NCBI GenBank assembly: GCA_031308135.1
Contig: JAHLJT010008446.1
Coordinates: 162,313,532-162,377,531 of the forward strand
DNA length: 64,000 bases
Direction: 5' to 3'
DNA from: Acheta domesticus
Lineage: Eukaryota > Arthropoda > Insecta > Orthoptera > Gryllidae
Every line of letters starts with the position of its first letter. The first letter of the stretch is position 1. The notes beneath the pieces were generated by a model that did not search any database, had not been told where the DNA came from, and saw nothing but the letters and a program-made list of their open reading frames with translations. The position numbers and the translations under genes were made by a program. Below, one piece after another: positions 31,190 through 42,399 of this stretch.

Positions 31190-31730
31190 TGTAAAAGCTA
31201 TGGATAAACTTTCTGATGGATTCTTGTACTTGAATCAAAATTCCCTAAAGTAAGTGATGCTAAATTGAATTGTTTAGGACCACAAATGTGGTCATTAATA
31301 GCTGATGAATATTTTTGAAGAACTGTTACATTCACTGGAAAAAGATGTCTGACAGTCTTTCAAAAATGTATATTGCTATTTCCTTGGAAACCATAAAGCA
31401 GAAAACTATCAGATGTAGTAGCTGATCTGCATTCTTATAAGCTATGGGATGAAATAAGTCTTTGAAAATTCACTTCTTAGACTCTGGCTTAAGTCTTCCT
31501 CCTGGAAAATCTTGGGGTTGTCAGCGATGAGCATGGAGATCGTTTTCATCAGTAAATTTCTACAATGGAAAACAGGTACTAAAACAAAAGTGGTTGTAAT
31601 ATGTTGGCTGGACTACTGTTAGAACAAGAAGAGAGATGTTCCAGGTACAATATATGCCCGAAATCATCATTACCACTTTCTAGCTACAGAATGAGAAGTA
31701 AGAATATGTCAGGACGAGTAGTGTACCATT
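31190..31730 (+). pseudogene. Remnant of an uncharacterised 'ERFHQ' repeat-associated protein
   Basis: Several frames in order give DKLSDGFLYLNQ, LLHSLEKDV, SFKNVYCYFLGNHKAENYQM, then LGVVSDEHGDRFHQ, ISTMENRY and CNMLAG. The order FLGNHKA(D/E)NY, then a GVVSDEHG(E/D)RFHQ box, then METRY and CNMLADYCW matches an uncharacterised protein often found in many copies in arthropod genomes, as I recall it. Its biochemical role is unknown to me. At least four shifts or stops are present. In the left arm the homologous block lost about 450 bp, so only the tail (22860-22950, minus) remains. Confidence 0.55.
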
Positions 31731-33544
31731 TAGAGTTGGATAGTTAATTACTGATTTTATTGAAATTATAAAATGTTAAAATGCATATCACACAAAACTT
31801 GTGCCTGATGGGAAAAAACTGAAATCATATTTCAATTCAGTATGAAAAATACTTATAGAATCTATTATTTTCATTCTTGTGAAAGAAAAAAGTTTATTTT
31901 TGTAAACAAGTGTAATATGAACATTCTCTAAATATATGAATATTATTATTTAACCAAAAGTAATATTTTCCTATTTTCATTTCCAACAAGTGAAACATTC
32001 CTATTGTCTCTCATGAACTGACTATAAAATTATTGTTTGTAAAAAAAATATTATTTTGAATTAAAAAAAACAACTGAAATTCAAGCTTCTTCTCAAATCA
32101 ACTTTTCTCCCAACAGAGAAATAATAATTTAAAAAGTTCTTATGACCATAAATGTAATAATGGAAGCAGCTTCTTCATAGGACTTTGTAAAGTTTGAATT
32201 ATTTGTTTCCCAATGTTTTAAAAAACGTATTTGAGGGATACAGCACATTCATAAGATCAAAGAGCCTTGTGTTATTAAAACGTACATATACACAATTTTA
32301 CTTATACATACTACGCATTTCAAGCGACTCAGAATTTAGAAAATAAATTGAGAATACTTTACACACAACAACATATAATGGAGGTAAATACACATGTTGA
32401 TTGGTAAGCAAATGTAGCCTGCAGCCCATTTATATGACATCACTTCTCACTTCACACCTTACCATATTTATGATTTCTTGAGTGTTGAAAAGAAAAGGAA
32501 GCTGGCCAAGCTTGTACTTCATAAAAGAAAACATATTTCTGGTAACAAATACAATTGTATAGGTGAAAACTCCAATTACAATGAAAGATGAAACAATGCT
32601 CAGATATGGTTAATAAAAAAATTAATTGCCTTTTCTTTGTTATAAATTATAGTAAATCTATTTATCCATTATACAGTCCTGTAGGTTTCTTATTTATTCT
32701 ATATATAATAAAACAGAACATGGTTGTTTCCGATACCATGGTTCCCTGCCTTGGCACTTCAATTTTTAAATACCGTAACAATGTTATTTGACTTATTTCG
32801 AATTTAAAGTTTTTAATAATGAATATTTTAGGTAAGCTTCACATGATTTATATTGAGTATTCATGAATTGATTGATTGAATTCATGAATTGATATACTGA
32901 GTATTCATGAATTATTTTCTTTGTTTATTTTTAATTATTTTGGATTTGGAATTATGCTTTTCATATCTACTGCTCTGATGTATGTCTAGATGCATGCAGT
33001 AACAGAAATATTTATGAGTGTTACAAGCAATGAGTTGCCAAACATTCTCTGCAATTTTTTTTTATCAGAACTGAGCATTGTATTTTCATCTTTGGAATAG
33101 ACTTGTTACCAGAAGTATATTTTGTTTCAAATAGTACCTGCTTGGCCAATTTCCTTTCCTTTTAAACACCTATGTGTTAATTACATAAACCTGCATTAAA
33201 TACATATGTGTTAATTGCAGGCATGGTATGGCGTTGTGAGGTACCATCATGGAAGAACCACAAATTACTTCTGGTTATCAATCAGCACGTGTATTTAGCT
33301 TCAATATTTGTTGTTGTGTGTAAGGTATAATCCGTTTATAATAGGTTTCTTTCAAACTCTGATTGTCATTTTTGTGAAATTCTTAATAATGTATATGTGT
33401 AAATAAAATTGATATGGTTTTTAAACATTGTTGATTTTGTCTACATATATGATGGAAATACACTTCCAGGAATGTAGACAAACAAATAATAAACAAAACT
33501 ATATTCTATTGATCTAGAAGCATGAACCTGCTGCTATCATACTA
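31731..33544. repeat. Right arm, outer part
   Basis: Reverse complement of the left arm at 19940-20470 and 21590-22940. It has the joined, short version of the tandem unit. The open frame 32588-32791 is identical to the mirror frame at 21787-21990 in the left arm. That reflects arm identity, not coding constraint. Confidence 0.7.
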
Positions 33545-33775
33545 CTATAATACGGCGTTTAAAATAACCTCAAACACCGTGGAAACGAGAATGGATAGCA
33601 GATAAACGCGATTACCTTCGCTTAAACGGCCAATCTCGGGCGTTTAACTCCTCGTGAGTTTAACTTACAGTAAACGCGTTTAATATACGTGGTGAAACTC
33701 GCGAAGAACCTTAAACGCGATTAAACTCCAAGATAAACGAGGTTAAACACTAATCGAAGGTGGTGAAACCGGCCC
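33545..33775 (-). repeat. Outer right terminal repeat of the Harbinger-like inverted repeat
   Basis: Complement of 19721-19940, ending GGTGGTGAAACCGGCCC, followed by the TTA duplication (33776-33778). Confidence 0.8.
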
Positions 33776-33778
33776 TTA

Positions 33779-34420
33779 GTGTGCAGTTCGCACGCATTTC
33801 GCGTTTTACTGCCATGAGTAAGTTACTGATGTGGGTTCGTGTCGGACCGTGTGGTCCAGTGGTGTTTGCACATTTCCCGGCGCTCCCGATAAACATTAAC
33901 TTTCGCCCAGCTGGGCGTTTTTTTGTGAAATCTTCCCGCCCGTTGTGGGAGCTCCATGGTGCTGCAGTGTTATGGGGGCGCGAATATGAATTTTGGGCGT
34001 CCCACTTAAAAAAATAAAATAAATAAATAAATAAATTTGATTTTCCTACTGTCTGCGCTTGTCACGTCCTGATTTTGCCACTGCGGGATGGAGTAACTGA
34101 CAGTGATTGCCTAGCCTTGGGCCAAAAATTTTTTTTTTTTTATTTTCCCGCTATCTGCGCTTGGCGTGTCGTGTCTACTATTGCCGTAAGGGCCTAGCTG
34201 TCGGCGCGGCCTACTACCTCTCCCTCCGCTGGCTCAAGAGGAAGCCGCCGCCCGCCTGCCCGGTTGCCCTCGCCCGCCGCCCGCCCGGAGAGAGCTCATT
34301 CCACGACGGGGAGGTTAGCGGGGCATGAAGGGCTGGACTTGCAGCGGTGTGCACTGGGGAAGCGCGTGGTGTTTCCGAGCAAGATAGAGGCAGTGGTGAT
34401 ACTGGACAGTGCGCCCCATG
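33779..34420. other. GC-mixed flank without recognised gene
   Basis: Contains a GCCCAGCTGGGC palindrome (about 33906), an AAATAAATAAATAAATAAAT run (about 34015) and a CCG-rich stretch (34190-34290). Open frames here are proline, arginine and glycine rich and overlap in two frames, so composition explains them. Confidence 0.4.
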
Positions 34421-34610
34421 CAGAGGCGTATCTAGGGTATGGCAGACATGCCACGTGCCATGGGCGCCACTCTCAAGGGGCGCTATTTAGCTTTCGTCAT
34501 TCTCGGAAAACAGTTGAATTATTTTTCAATAAAGAAATTAAACTTTACAAAAAAGATAAAATAAAATAAACGATTTAAACAAACTAGCCATGTTCATCAA
34601 CTATGATAAT
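34421..34610 (+). repeat. Truncated hAT left end
   Basis: CAGAGGCGTATCTAGGG (34421) is a typical hAT terminus, followed by ATGGGCGCCACTCTCAAGGG. No matching right end or duplication was found before the next element. Confidence 0.45.
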
Positions 34611-34726
34611 CACTCCACTACCTTGGTTGGCTTACACGCAGCAAAACTAATATTAATGACCCCATTTTTCGGACCTCTTGAACATAGGTTATTTTCAGTA
34701 TCTACAACTCGCTGGGAACAGTAGAA

Positions 34727-35602
34727 ACTAGTAGTGCTACCGAATAGCACAGACTTTCCCGTATTAGTTTTCCATTTCCTGTAATCTCGGCTAGCTATTC
34801 GGACTTGCCACATACTCTTGCCAGCTGCCATCTATCGCCGCCCGAAGTATATATTTTTGACATTTTCTTGCCGGTTTCGCAGTAGTAGAACAAAAATATT
34901 ATTTTTGAATATTTAAAAAAAAGTAAAGCCTCGTCCTAATGACAATTTTCTTTAAAAAATTGGAAAATAAAATTGTCTATGTTTGACACAAAATTTCGCA
35001 AAAATACATATGTTTTTGAAAAATTGAACATGACATTATTTGAAGATGCTTTTTATGAACACATTTTGTTTAAAAAATGTATCTTCATAATTGTAGTTGT
35101 CGGAAAACGCTGACATTTTTTAAACTTTTTTCAATTTTCGAAAGAACAGGGTTTTCAACCAAAATTAGGCCTGCGCCATTTCTTACATAACCTTCAGACT
35201 ATCAAACAACAAAATTTAGTCAATAGTTGGCGCCATTTTTTTGAAAATGTCCCAGGGGCTTCATGTAAAGTATCCCCTCAAAATTAAAATATCGGTTTCA
35301 AATTCAGAGGAAAATCGCCTGAACGGTTTAGTCGCGTGTTGTTCACAGACAGACGGACGGACAAACGTTTTGCTTTCAATTGGTTTTCCGGTATTGAGGA
35401 TCCACAAAACAGGGATTCAGGTTGAACCACGTGTTAGGGGATTTTTTCTTAATGTAGCAACTGGATTTATCCACTTTTTCGTTATCAGGGCACGGTAATG
35501 AATTTTTTCTGACGAAAATCTGCGTTTTTGCGCACAGCATTACATAACTTTTCCAGTGCCGTATTACGGGACTTTTCCAGTGCCGTACGCATACGGGAAA
35601 GT
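34727..35602. repeat. ACTTTCCC-family element, copy B
   Basis: The left terminus ACTAGTAGTGCTACCGAATA, then GCACAGACTTTCCCGTATTAG-like sequence (ACTTTCCC at 34753), matches copies A and C. The right terminus is GCATACGGGAAAGT (to 35602), preceded by a second ACGGGACTTTTCC. An ACAGACAGACGGACGGAC tract lies near 35346. It carries one unit of the internal repeat rather than several. Confidence 0.65.
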
Positions 35603-35626
35603 GAAATGGTGGTTCTTATGTCGAAT

Positions 35627-37011
35627 CAGGGGCGTAGCGTTCATAGATGTGGATGATGTGTTACATACCCTGACATTATCAGCTATTTTATTTTAAAATG
35701 ATTGTAAATTGTCAATTTGTTATTTTCTTTTCTACTTCAAAAATATTCCATTAATTTCAAACATTGCGCCGTTGAGAATTCGATTCTTCACACGAATGAA
35801 CGAATCAGTCTGAAATACCGCCTAGCCTGCGCTTAGAATCAGATGCACAATGACCCATTACATCCAGTGTGCCTACCGTGGTGCCTACGAAAAAAACGGC
35901 CGTTTTACGAAACTTCATTGTTCTCTTCAGTGTTTGTAAGAGAACGAGGTTAATTAATGAACATTGTCGTTTTATTTAAGTTTTATTACCTTATTTTAAT
36001 GCATTTAGCAACTATATATTTGTTGCCAATTTAGGTTAGGGATTGTGCTGGTTGAATGCACAAGGGTATGTGACTGTGCAATCCACATCTGTGCCCTGGA
36101 ATGGCGAGCACCACGCGATCCAAAGTGCCTACATAATTATGGAGTCGTATTTTTGTGCCGTGGACAAATTATAGCACATGAGAAACAGTAAAAAAATATT
36201 TGAAAAAAATATGAAAGGATAGAATTTTATTTAAACAGCCAACACAGGCTATGTTGTGGAATACAACCAAACGCATTGGAAATAAACACAACGGTGATAT
36301 AAAGGAAAATAGAGAAATTCTGTCCCACTTCATTCGAGTTGAATGCTTTTTTGGGAGACAAGGGCTTGTATTTTCTAGCCATAATGAAAATAGGGGATCA
36401 TCAAATAGAGAAAATTTCATGGAATATAAAAGTGAAATAATGAAATATGATAAAACTGACAAAGATGATATGAAAATTTCAGTGTTTCGTGCAATCTCAC
36501 CAAGAAATTCAGATTCATTGGATTTCAAGTGTGAGAACGGTTATGTCCCATGAAATTAAAAATGAAATTTCTAAAGCCTCTTTTGTCTCCGCCATACTGG
36601 ATGAAACCCTTGATGTAAGCAGCAAAGGACAATTGTCAACTGTTTTTCATTACGTGTCTGTAAATTGATTGATTTTCTCATTTCTATTATATTTTTATTA
36701 TAGACCATTGTTTTCCCTTTTATAAATTATGCCAATTCTACTGGGTTCGAAATCATATGAATTGGAATTTGAAAATCATTGAAAATCATTGGGTTTGATA
36801 GTACTCTTATTATTAAAGTATGAGGACACACATTTATATTTTGCTAGGTCGTGAACTAAAGTCAACCGTTTCTAACTTTCAACCAGTAAACTACATGAAA
36901 TACGTGAGCTATTATTACTTTTACTGGATCAGTTTTCTGTGCTCTAGTTGATCAAAGTGACAGAAATGGTATTGGTGAATGAAAAATATATAAATTGTAA
37001 TTACGCCACTG
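35627..37011 (+). mobile_element. hAT element with TGTCGAAT target duplication
   Basis: Starts CAGGGGCGTAGCG (35627) and ends GTAATTACGCCACTG (37011); the inverted ends share CAG-GGCGTA. TGTCGAAT is exactly duplicated (35619-35626 and 37012-37019). At about 1.4 kb it is an internally shortened hAT. The same element, with the right duplication, recurs at 53037-54453, where the contig begins ten bases inside it. Confidence 0.9.
36251..36668 (+). pseudogene. hAT transposase remnant (DUF4371 / RNase H start)
   Basis: The frame 36251-36553 has FFGRQGLVFSSHNENRGSSN and NFMEYKSEIMKYD, typical of the DUF4371 region. After a shift, SFVSAILDETLDVSSKGQLS and VFHYVSVN follow. The aspartate in ILDET is where the first catalytic residue of the hAT RNase H fold lies. 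The stop at 36668 and the element end remove the rest of the core. It is inactive as read. The repeat copy at 53777-54100 carries further indels. Confidence 0.75.
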
Positions 37012-37019
37012 TGTCGAAT

Positions 37020-38024
37020 CTTCATCAGATACAGACATCAGCACAGGTAGAAGCTGTGAAACATCTTCGACAAAATCATTGAAGTTCTCCAAAACATTAC
37101 TGATAATGAGACCTCGGATTTTAGGACCAAAACCTATTTGGTTCCTTGTTGTGAAAATTAATTGCAGATATTTACGAATCATGAAAAAATCTACCGAAAA
37201 CATCTTATAGTGACTAAAATGTTCTAAAAGGGCAGTTGATGTTAATTTAATATAAACCAAGTAATTTTCAAGAATGACCACCAATGCCGTGTTAACGCAC
37301 GAGCCCGAAGGATCCGGGCCCAAGGCCTTAATGTTCAAGGGCCTCAGATAGTTCTTAAAATATTTAATACTTAGGGTTCAAAAAATAAAATAACATAAAA
37401 TGTGATGTATGATTAAACTATGCGCAAAAAACTGGTATAATAGAGTGATGTGTCACGCATCGTTGGATAATATATGAAATGTTGCTGGTTGATCTTTTTA
37501 ATTTTATATTGTGCAATTCAATAAAAAATTAAAGTATTTAATTTGTAGTTATAAGTCTGTTATTCTTACATAAATGTTTAAATTTTTTGTTTGAATAATC
37601 TTAAATTGAGACACTAAGATATACTTTCAAAATATTAAACACATATAAAATACAATGTGAATTGATAGGCTTTTTTTTATATTTCAGCATCGAAATAGGG
37701 GGGATCGGCGAAAGTAAGAATAGCCCCCCCCCCACAAATTAATCTAGGTCCAAGAGCCCCCAATGCTGGTAAAATACGACTCTGTTGATCACATTTTAAT
37801 TGCCAATTTTTTTAATATGTTTAACGGAAAAGCAAATGCTTTTCCGAATTTCCCAACGTTTAGTATTATCTGATCGAATATCCAATTGACTACGCACCGA
37901 AATGTCTCATCCAACACACCGAACATGAGATCTGCAAGGTAACACAAAAGAGATGTTTCAGGCTCGTCTCCGACCAGTAATTTTTAGGCAATTGCACGCA
38001 GCTACAGCAGCTAAGCTGTTGACA
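37020..38024. other. No gene recognised
   Basis: AT-rich. Contains GAAGGATCCGGGCCCAAGGC (about 37307) and a CCCCCCCCCC run (about 37727) that may bound a small repeat, but I could not pair ends. The open frames are short and anonymous. Confidence 0.4.
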
Positions 38025-38350
38025 GGTTGAGGCTTACCGCCGCAGCGCGTCGTCTTCGTAATCCAGGCGAGGAATGCCACAGGTCAGGCAAAAACCTACT
38101 GTTGGAAAGGAGGAGCTTACAAAACACAGTTCTCGGAATCCGAAGAAAGAAGAAATTGGAACTTGGTATTTGGACTGGATCTGGTCGACGCAGCGAGCGT
38201 GGAAACAGTGCACCGCGAAGTCTCCAAGTCAGCGCGGAGGAGGCGGTGGCGCGAAATACTCTGCACTTGGGGCAAGGTTGCGGGGGCGCGCCGCTCGACA
38301 GAGGGTCCCGGCTAGGCCAGGTGCGAGGGAGAACGGGCACAAGGTAACGG
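38025..38350. other. CpG-rich block 1
   Basis: About 320 bp of high GC with many CG dinucleotides, ending GGGCACAAG|GTAACG, which resembles a splice donor. Overlapping open frames exist on both strands, so none is convincing. It could be a promoter and first non-coding exon or an LTR piece. Confidence 0.35.
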
Positions 38351-39194
38351 AACTGTATTGCGACGAAACCTATTTGAAGTGAGTAGAAAGCGACAGGTGC
38401 ATGGTCGCTAGAAATTAATAACTGAGTAGTGGTCGCATCTGGGAATTTTCACTAAACGCACAGGTAATTTGATGAGACATTTGGGGAGAAAAGTAGCGTG
38501 ATTTACGTGGTTGAATGACATTGGGAGCAAACTATGCTCGCAGAATTAGACGAAGCCATGTAAACTTTATATTTTTTTCACTTAACTGCGACTGGAGAAA
38601 GCTAACTTGACGTGTGATTTTTTTTTTTGTAAATAGTAAAATTGTGTTTAAGGGTTGCTTTGTTGAAATGTTCTTTATGTGAGAGGTTAAGATTGGGAGA
38701 ATCATCTAGTTGAATTTGAGGGTGTAATTTGTATGAAAATATTTTTGAAAACTAAAGTGTATAGCAATAACCTAAGCATTTGCTCAGTCAGGTACTAACC
38801 GTGCATGGTAAGAGTGACCACAATCTAATTCTTCAGAGAAAGCTATTTACAAAGAAATTATTAACGTTTCCAAAAGTGTTAGTAATTTGCTAAGATCAAA
38901 GATCTGAAATAAGATTCAGGAGTCAAACCAAATAAAATTGAGTGTTATTTTTATGTGTGCCATTCATCTTTATCTGATTTATGTGTATTGTATCCATTGG
39001 TTGATAGAATATACGCACTATTTGCCAGATTTGTATTTGGATCTTTTCTCACCCCTAAAGATCCTGCGTCCTCAGATAAAACTAAAATCTCATTACAAGC
39101 ATTTGGTTTGTATGCGCCCCTGCGGTTCGTTGATAGCGTGGGGGTGTCAAAAATATTATAACGCATCGCACAAATATGTAACCTATCAGAGGTT

Positions 39195-39410
39195 GACATG
39201 GGACGTGTATTGAAGAGTATGTTTACGAGATTCGCCGCACGCACGCGCTGCCGCCATCGCTGCCGACGCCGGTACCTGCTTATCAGCAGCAGGAGGGGTG
39301 CAGCAGGAAGGGCGCGTATAGTGTCGCGCGCGGCGGGAGGGGAGGGGGCGAAGGACAGGGAGAAGGTTTTAAAACGCCGGAGTGAGAGATTGTGAGGCAG
39401 TAACGAAGGA
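39195..39410. other. CpG-rich block 2
   Basis: GC-rich patch with GCCGCACGCACGCGCTGCCG and a purine-rich GGGAGGGGAGGGGGCGAAGG tract, then TTTTAAAACG. Open frames on both strands are arginine, alanine and proline rich. It is almost unchanged in the second copy (56640-56850). Confidence 0.35.
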
Positions 39411-39943
39411 GTGAGTGGGTTTGGGGGAGGCAGGTGTTGTGGTGACGGTAGTAGAGGAGGCATGGTTGACGGAGTGGCTGCGCTAGTGAAGTTAGAAATC
39501 AACTAGAGCTATTTATGAATAATTTAAAAAGTTATAAAATTATATTTGCTCTGTACTGTTGAAGAATTTAAGTGAACTTAAAGATCTCAAAATATATATT
39601 GAAGTTTGGATGCCTTTTGAGAAGAAATAAAACACAATTTCAATTTCAACCAAAGGTGTATGCTGTAGTAAATGTTAATTTTCTACAGTTTTTCAAGCAA
39701 CTTCTCTTGAATATTCTGTTTTTTTCAAAACTATAATTATTCATTTTCATTGTATACAAGATATTTCTTGGTAATTATAGTGCATTTTGTGCAAGAAATT
39801 ACATATGAATGTTAATACAGTATTTGTTGAGGGAAGTTAACTGTAATGTTCGTAAACAAAAAAACAGTAAACAAAACAGTAAAAAAAACAGTAAACAAAA
39901 AAGTTGACGCATTGATTTCCAATAAAAAAGGAATTAACAATAC

Positions 39944-40114
39944 ATGGGGCACCTGGATCGACGCTACAATGCTCAAAATTTTGAATTTGTAATAGAAGTT
40001 ATACATCAATTTGATTCTGAAGCTGCAGCATCTATAGACTTACCGAAGCAATTGTTTGATATTCAAAAGCTGAATAACTATATTGCCCCATATTTCAGTA
40101 AGCATTACAATTAA
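39944..40114 (+). CDS. Small open frame, possible first exon (weak)
   Basis: ATG GGG CAC CTG starts 56 codons (MGHLDRRYNAQNFEFV..., ending YFSKHYN). TTTCAGTAAGC at the end contains GTAAGC, a plausible donor after codon 51. I know no family for it. The second copy of this region (57384 onward) has several small indels in the same stretch that close the frame. So it is either a sequencing difference or a non-gene. Confidence 0.2.
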   Translation: MGHLDRRYNAQNFEFVIEVIHQFDSEAAASIDLPKQLFDIQKLNNYIAPYFSKHYN

Positions 40115-40228
40115 ATTTTTGGAAACATCTTCTCTGTAACTTTCTGGTAACTTTGAAATTACCTAATCAGCAGTAGCTTCTTTAAAAACTGTTTATGTAT
40201 AATTCGAAGGTCAATAGAGGGATCTTAT

Positions 40229-41696
40229 CTGTAGCGGCTCGTGACATTTTTTCCTGGTGGGGCCAGGTGTAAAAGCACGAATATCATCTCAGAATCAATA
40301 ACTTATTTAATTAAAGAATCATCATTTAATCAATTGTTTAATTAATATTATTTATCAGTATACCTTTAAATCTATAAGTTTTCTACAAAAAACAGAAGTA
40401 GGAATTTTTATAAGTCACTTAATCAAATATTGGTATGCCAATGGAAACAAAAGATTTTTTACAAAAATTACGCTAATGCCATTGCTTATCTTTCGGAATG
40501 ATGAAATTTCGAAAAGGGAACGTATCGTAAAATTAAGACAAGTTGACTTCGACTTGTTATGCCGATTGTTTAATCGGCTTGCAGAGTAATAAAATCAGCT
40601 ACATGGCTTTCTACATTTCCTCCAAATACACTTCATACATTTAATTTAGCAGCTCCTTCTTTGTCACGTGTGAGTTATATTAATAAATATAAGAATTGTT
40701 TAAATGATCATCTAACACACTATCTAGATCGCCGAGTAACGATAAGTCTAAAAAATTGCCACGGTCTTTTGAATCTTCAGATTCATCATGCCATCTCAAT
40801 GCTACTAGTTGATGAATGACGAGTGCCATGGTACTTACCTAAACACTCAGTTATTCTACCTAAAATGTCTATTTATTACGACTTGTTCATTATGTTTCTT
40901 GATTGAAATTTTCATGGCCGAATCAATCTGTACAACAATGCTCACAGTTCCCAATATTTTAAATTTGCAAGCATTTTCTAAATGCAATGCACTTTCTTCG
41001 TGTTTCTTTATCCTTTCGCTCAAATGTTTCAGATCCTTCACCAAATAATAAACAATAAAAGCAAAATTAGCTTTGTTTTCACTCACAGTCAACCATGATT
41101 TTTTTCTGAAACCTCGAAATAGAGAATGTGTGTTTCTTCATTCCATCAACTTGTGTAAGTGATAAGCCAATCGGTTGATGTGCTCCTAACCGTTTAATAT
41201 AATTTTTTCCTTCAAATCTCAGTGAAGAAAACGGACTACAGTGTAATGAATCCACTGAGTTCATCTTACAGCGCGCAGAACTTCACGTGCACTTTGAAAA
41301 CGGCGCGCTCAGACTGCCGTTTCTCTGCGAAGGGCCCGCTGGTGCGGGCCCCTAGGACAGTTAAAATTAGCAAGCAGTGGTCGCGCCCAGTACGAAAGGG
41401 CTCCGACCTTGTAAACGGAGTGGGGTTACCGGTCTGGGGCCCATGCAAGCCGGGCCCCTTGAGCACTACTAACCCTATCTTTGAGTGCGGCAAGGAACTA
41501 TGATCCCCAATTCTTGGTTACTGGGACTTGGAATGAGTTCTGGGGACGAATTGTCGATGTTCACGAATAAAGAATTCGAAGGAAGTACTACAATTATGAC
41601 AAAGATATTACTGTAAATATATATAAACATTTTTTGGGCTTTATTAAATATTGGTGGGGCCCGGCCCCTGTGGCCCCTTAGGACGAGCCGCCCCTG
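40229..41696 (-). mobile_element. hAT element, GATCTTAT/GATCTAAT target duplication
   Basis: The left end CTGTAGCGGCTCGTGA (40229) and right end GGACGAGCCGCCCCTG (41696) are inverted over the GCGGCTCGT core. The 8-bp flanks GATCTTAT (40221-40228) and GATCTAAT (41697-41704) differ by one base. Subterminal CCTGGTGGGGCC and GGTGGGGCCCGG also mirror. The transposase relic runs on the minus strand. The second copy is 57669-59130. Confidence 0.85.
40720..41095 (-). pseudogene. hAT transposase remnant (DUF4371 type)
   Basis: Read leftward, 41092-40856 gives LKHLSERIKKHEESALHLEN and IKKHNEQVVINRHF. A further frame toward 40720 gives LRWHDESEDSKDRGNFLDLS and LGDLDSVLDDHLN. KHLSE.IKKHE, KHNEQV and LR.HDESE are standard blocks of the DUF4371 region of ZMYM1-like hAT transposases. 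The zinc finger before it and the RNase H core after it are missing and at least two breaks are present, so it is inactive. Confidence 0.78.
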
Positions 41697-41704
41697 GATC
41701 TAAT

Positions 41705-42399
41705 AAAGAAATAGAGATCTTCAGTTCTGGAGAAGAACCCAGGATTCGGTGAAAGAGTAAGCGAGAAATTTTTTTTATAAAAGCTTATTTTTTTCAAAGT
41801 AGAATCGATCTTTTAAGTGACTATCATAAACTGATGATAAATTAATTTGATGACTGATGATAAATTAATTTTAACTGGTAATCACTGGGTACCGTATCTG
41901 TTTATTATGTGCGATCGTTTTTCCAAGCTTTGATTTTATTGGAATCAATTTCGAGAAGTGACACGCATTCATACAAACATAACATTTTCCATTGTGGGTT
42001 AAAATACTGTTCGCAAGTAGGAATGAAAGACAATTGATTAGCTTCCGTATCATTCACTTTATCACGCTCTGTAAGACGTTGCCTCTACGAAGCGTTCTTC
42101 GGCCGATTCCGCCAATCATCGGATCATCTCTTTGCTTATATCTGGTGAACGTTATTATCTTTAGAGTTTGTGTTTATAAAAACGGGTTTATACGAGTACT
42201 TTTATTTATTACACCTGGTCTGCAAGTAAAAAACTGCATAGGAGTTTTATATATTTTCTTATAGACCAACTCGGTTAAAACGAAAAAAAAATACCAAAAA
42301 TATTTCATCTCGTCAGTTTTTTGTTACTCTTAATTTTTTCTTTGTATTTTTAGCGTAAAATTCCTTTTGTGTATCAGAATGAAACGCACTCTCTAACAA
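41705..42399. other. No gene recognised
   Basis: AT-rich sequence with a short direct repeat of TGATGATAAATTAATTT (about 41834 and 41856). No coding or RNA signal was seen. Confidence 0.4.

Larger units (their letters stand above)
19721..33775. mobile_element. 14-kb inverted repeat with PIF/Harbinger-like ends
   Basis: The left end GGGCCGGTTTCACCACCTTC (19721) and the right end (complement, to 33775) are inverted copies. TTA flanks both (19718-19720 and 33776-33778), as expected for PIF/Harbinger insertion. Homology between the arms continues inward, with gaps, over 19721-28047 and 30241-33775. After removing later insertions each arm is about 3.5-4 kb. A third, diverged end of the same type lies in the spacer (GGTGAAACCGGCTC to 30233, followed by TTA). 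The arms hold Penelope-like and other fragments but no Harbinger transposase that I can see. Confidence 0.7.

Noticed and set aside
32588..32791. 67-codon frame conserved with 21787-21990
   Set aside because: The identity follows from the inverted arms as a whole, including non-coding parts, and gives no evidence of coding.
38951..39502. 183-codon minus frame
   Set aside because: No family resemblance, low-complexity serine/proline and arginine stretches, and disruption in the second copy (56521-56940 is shorter and altered).
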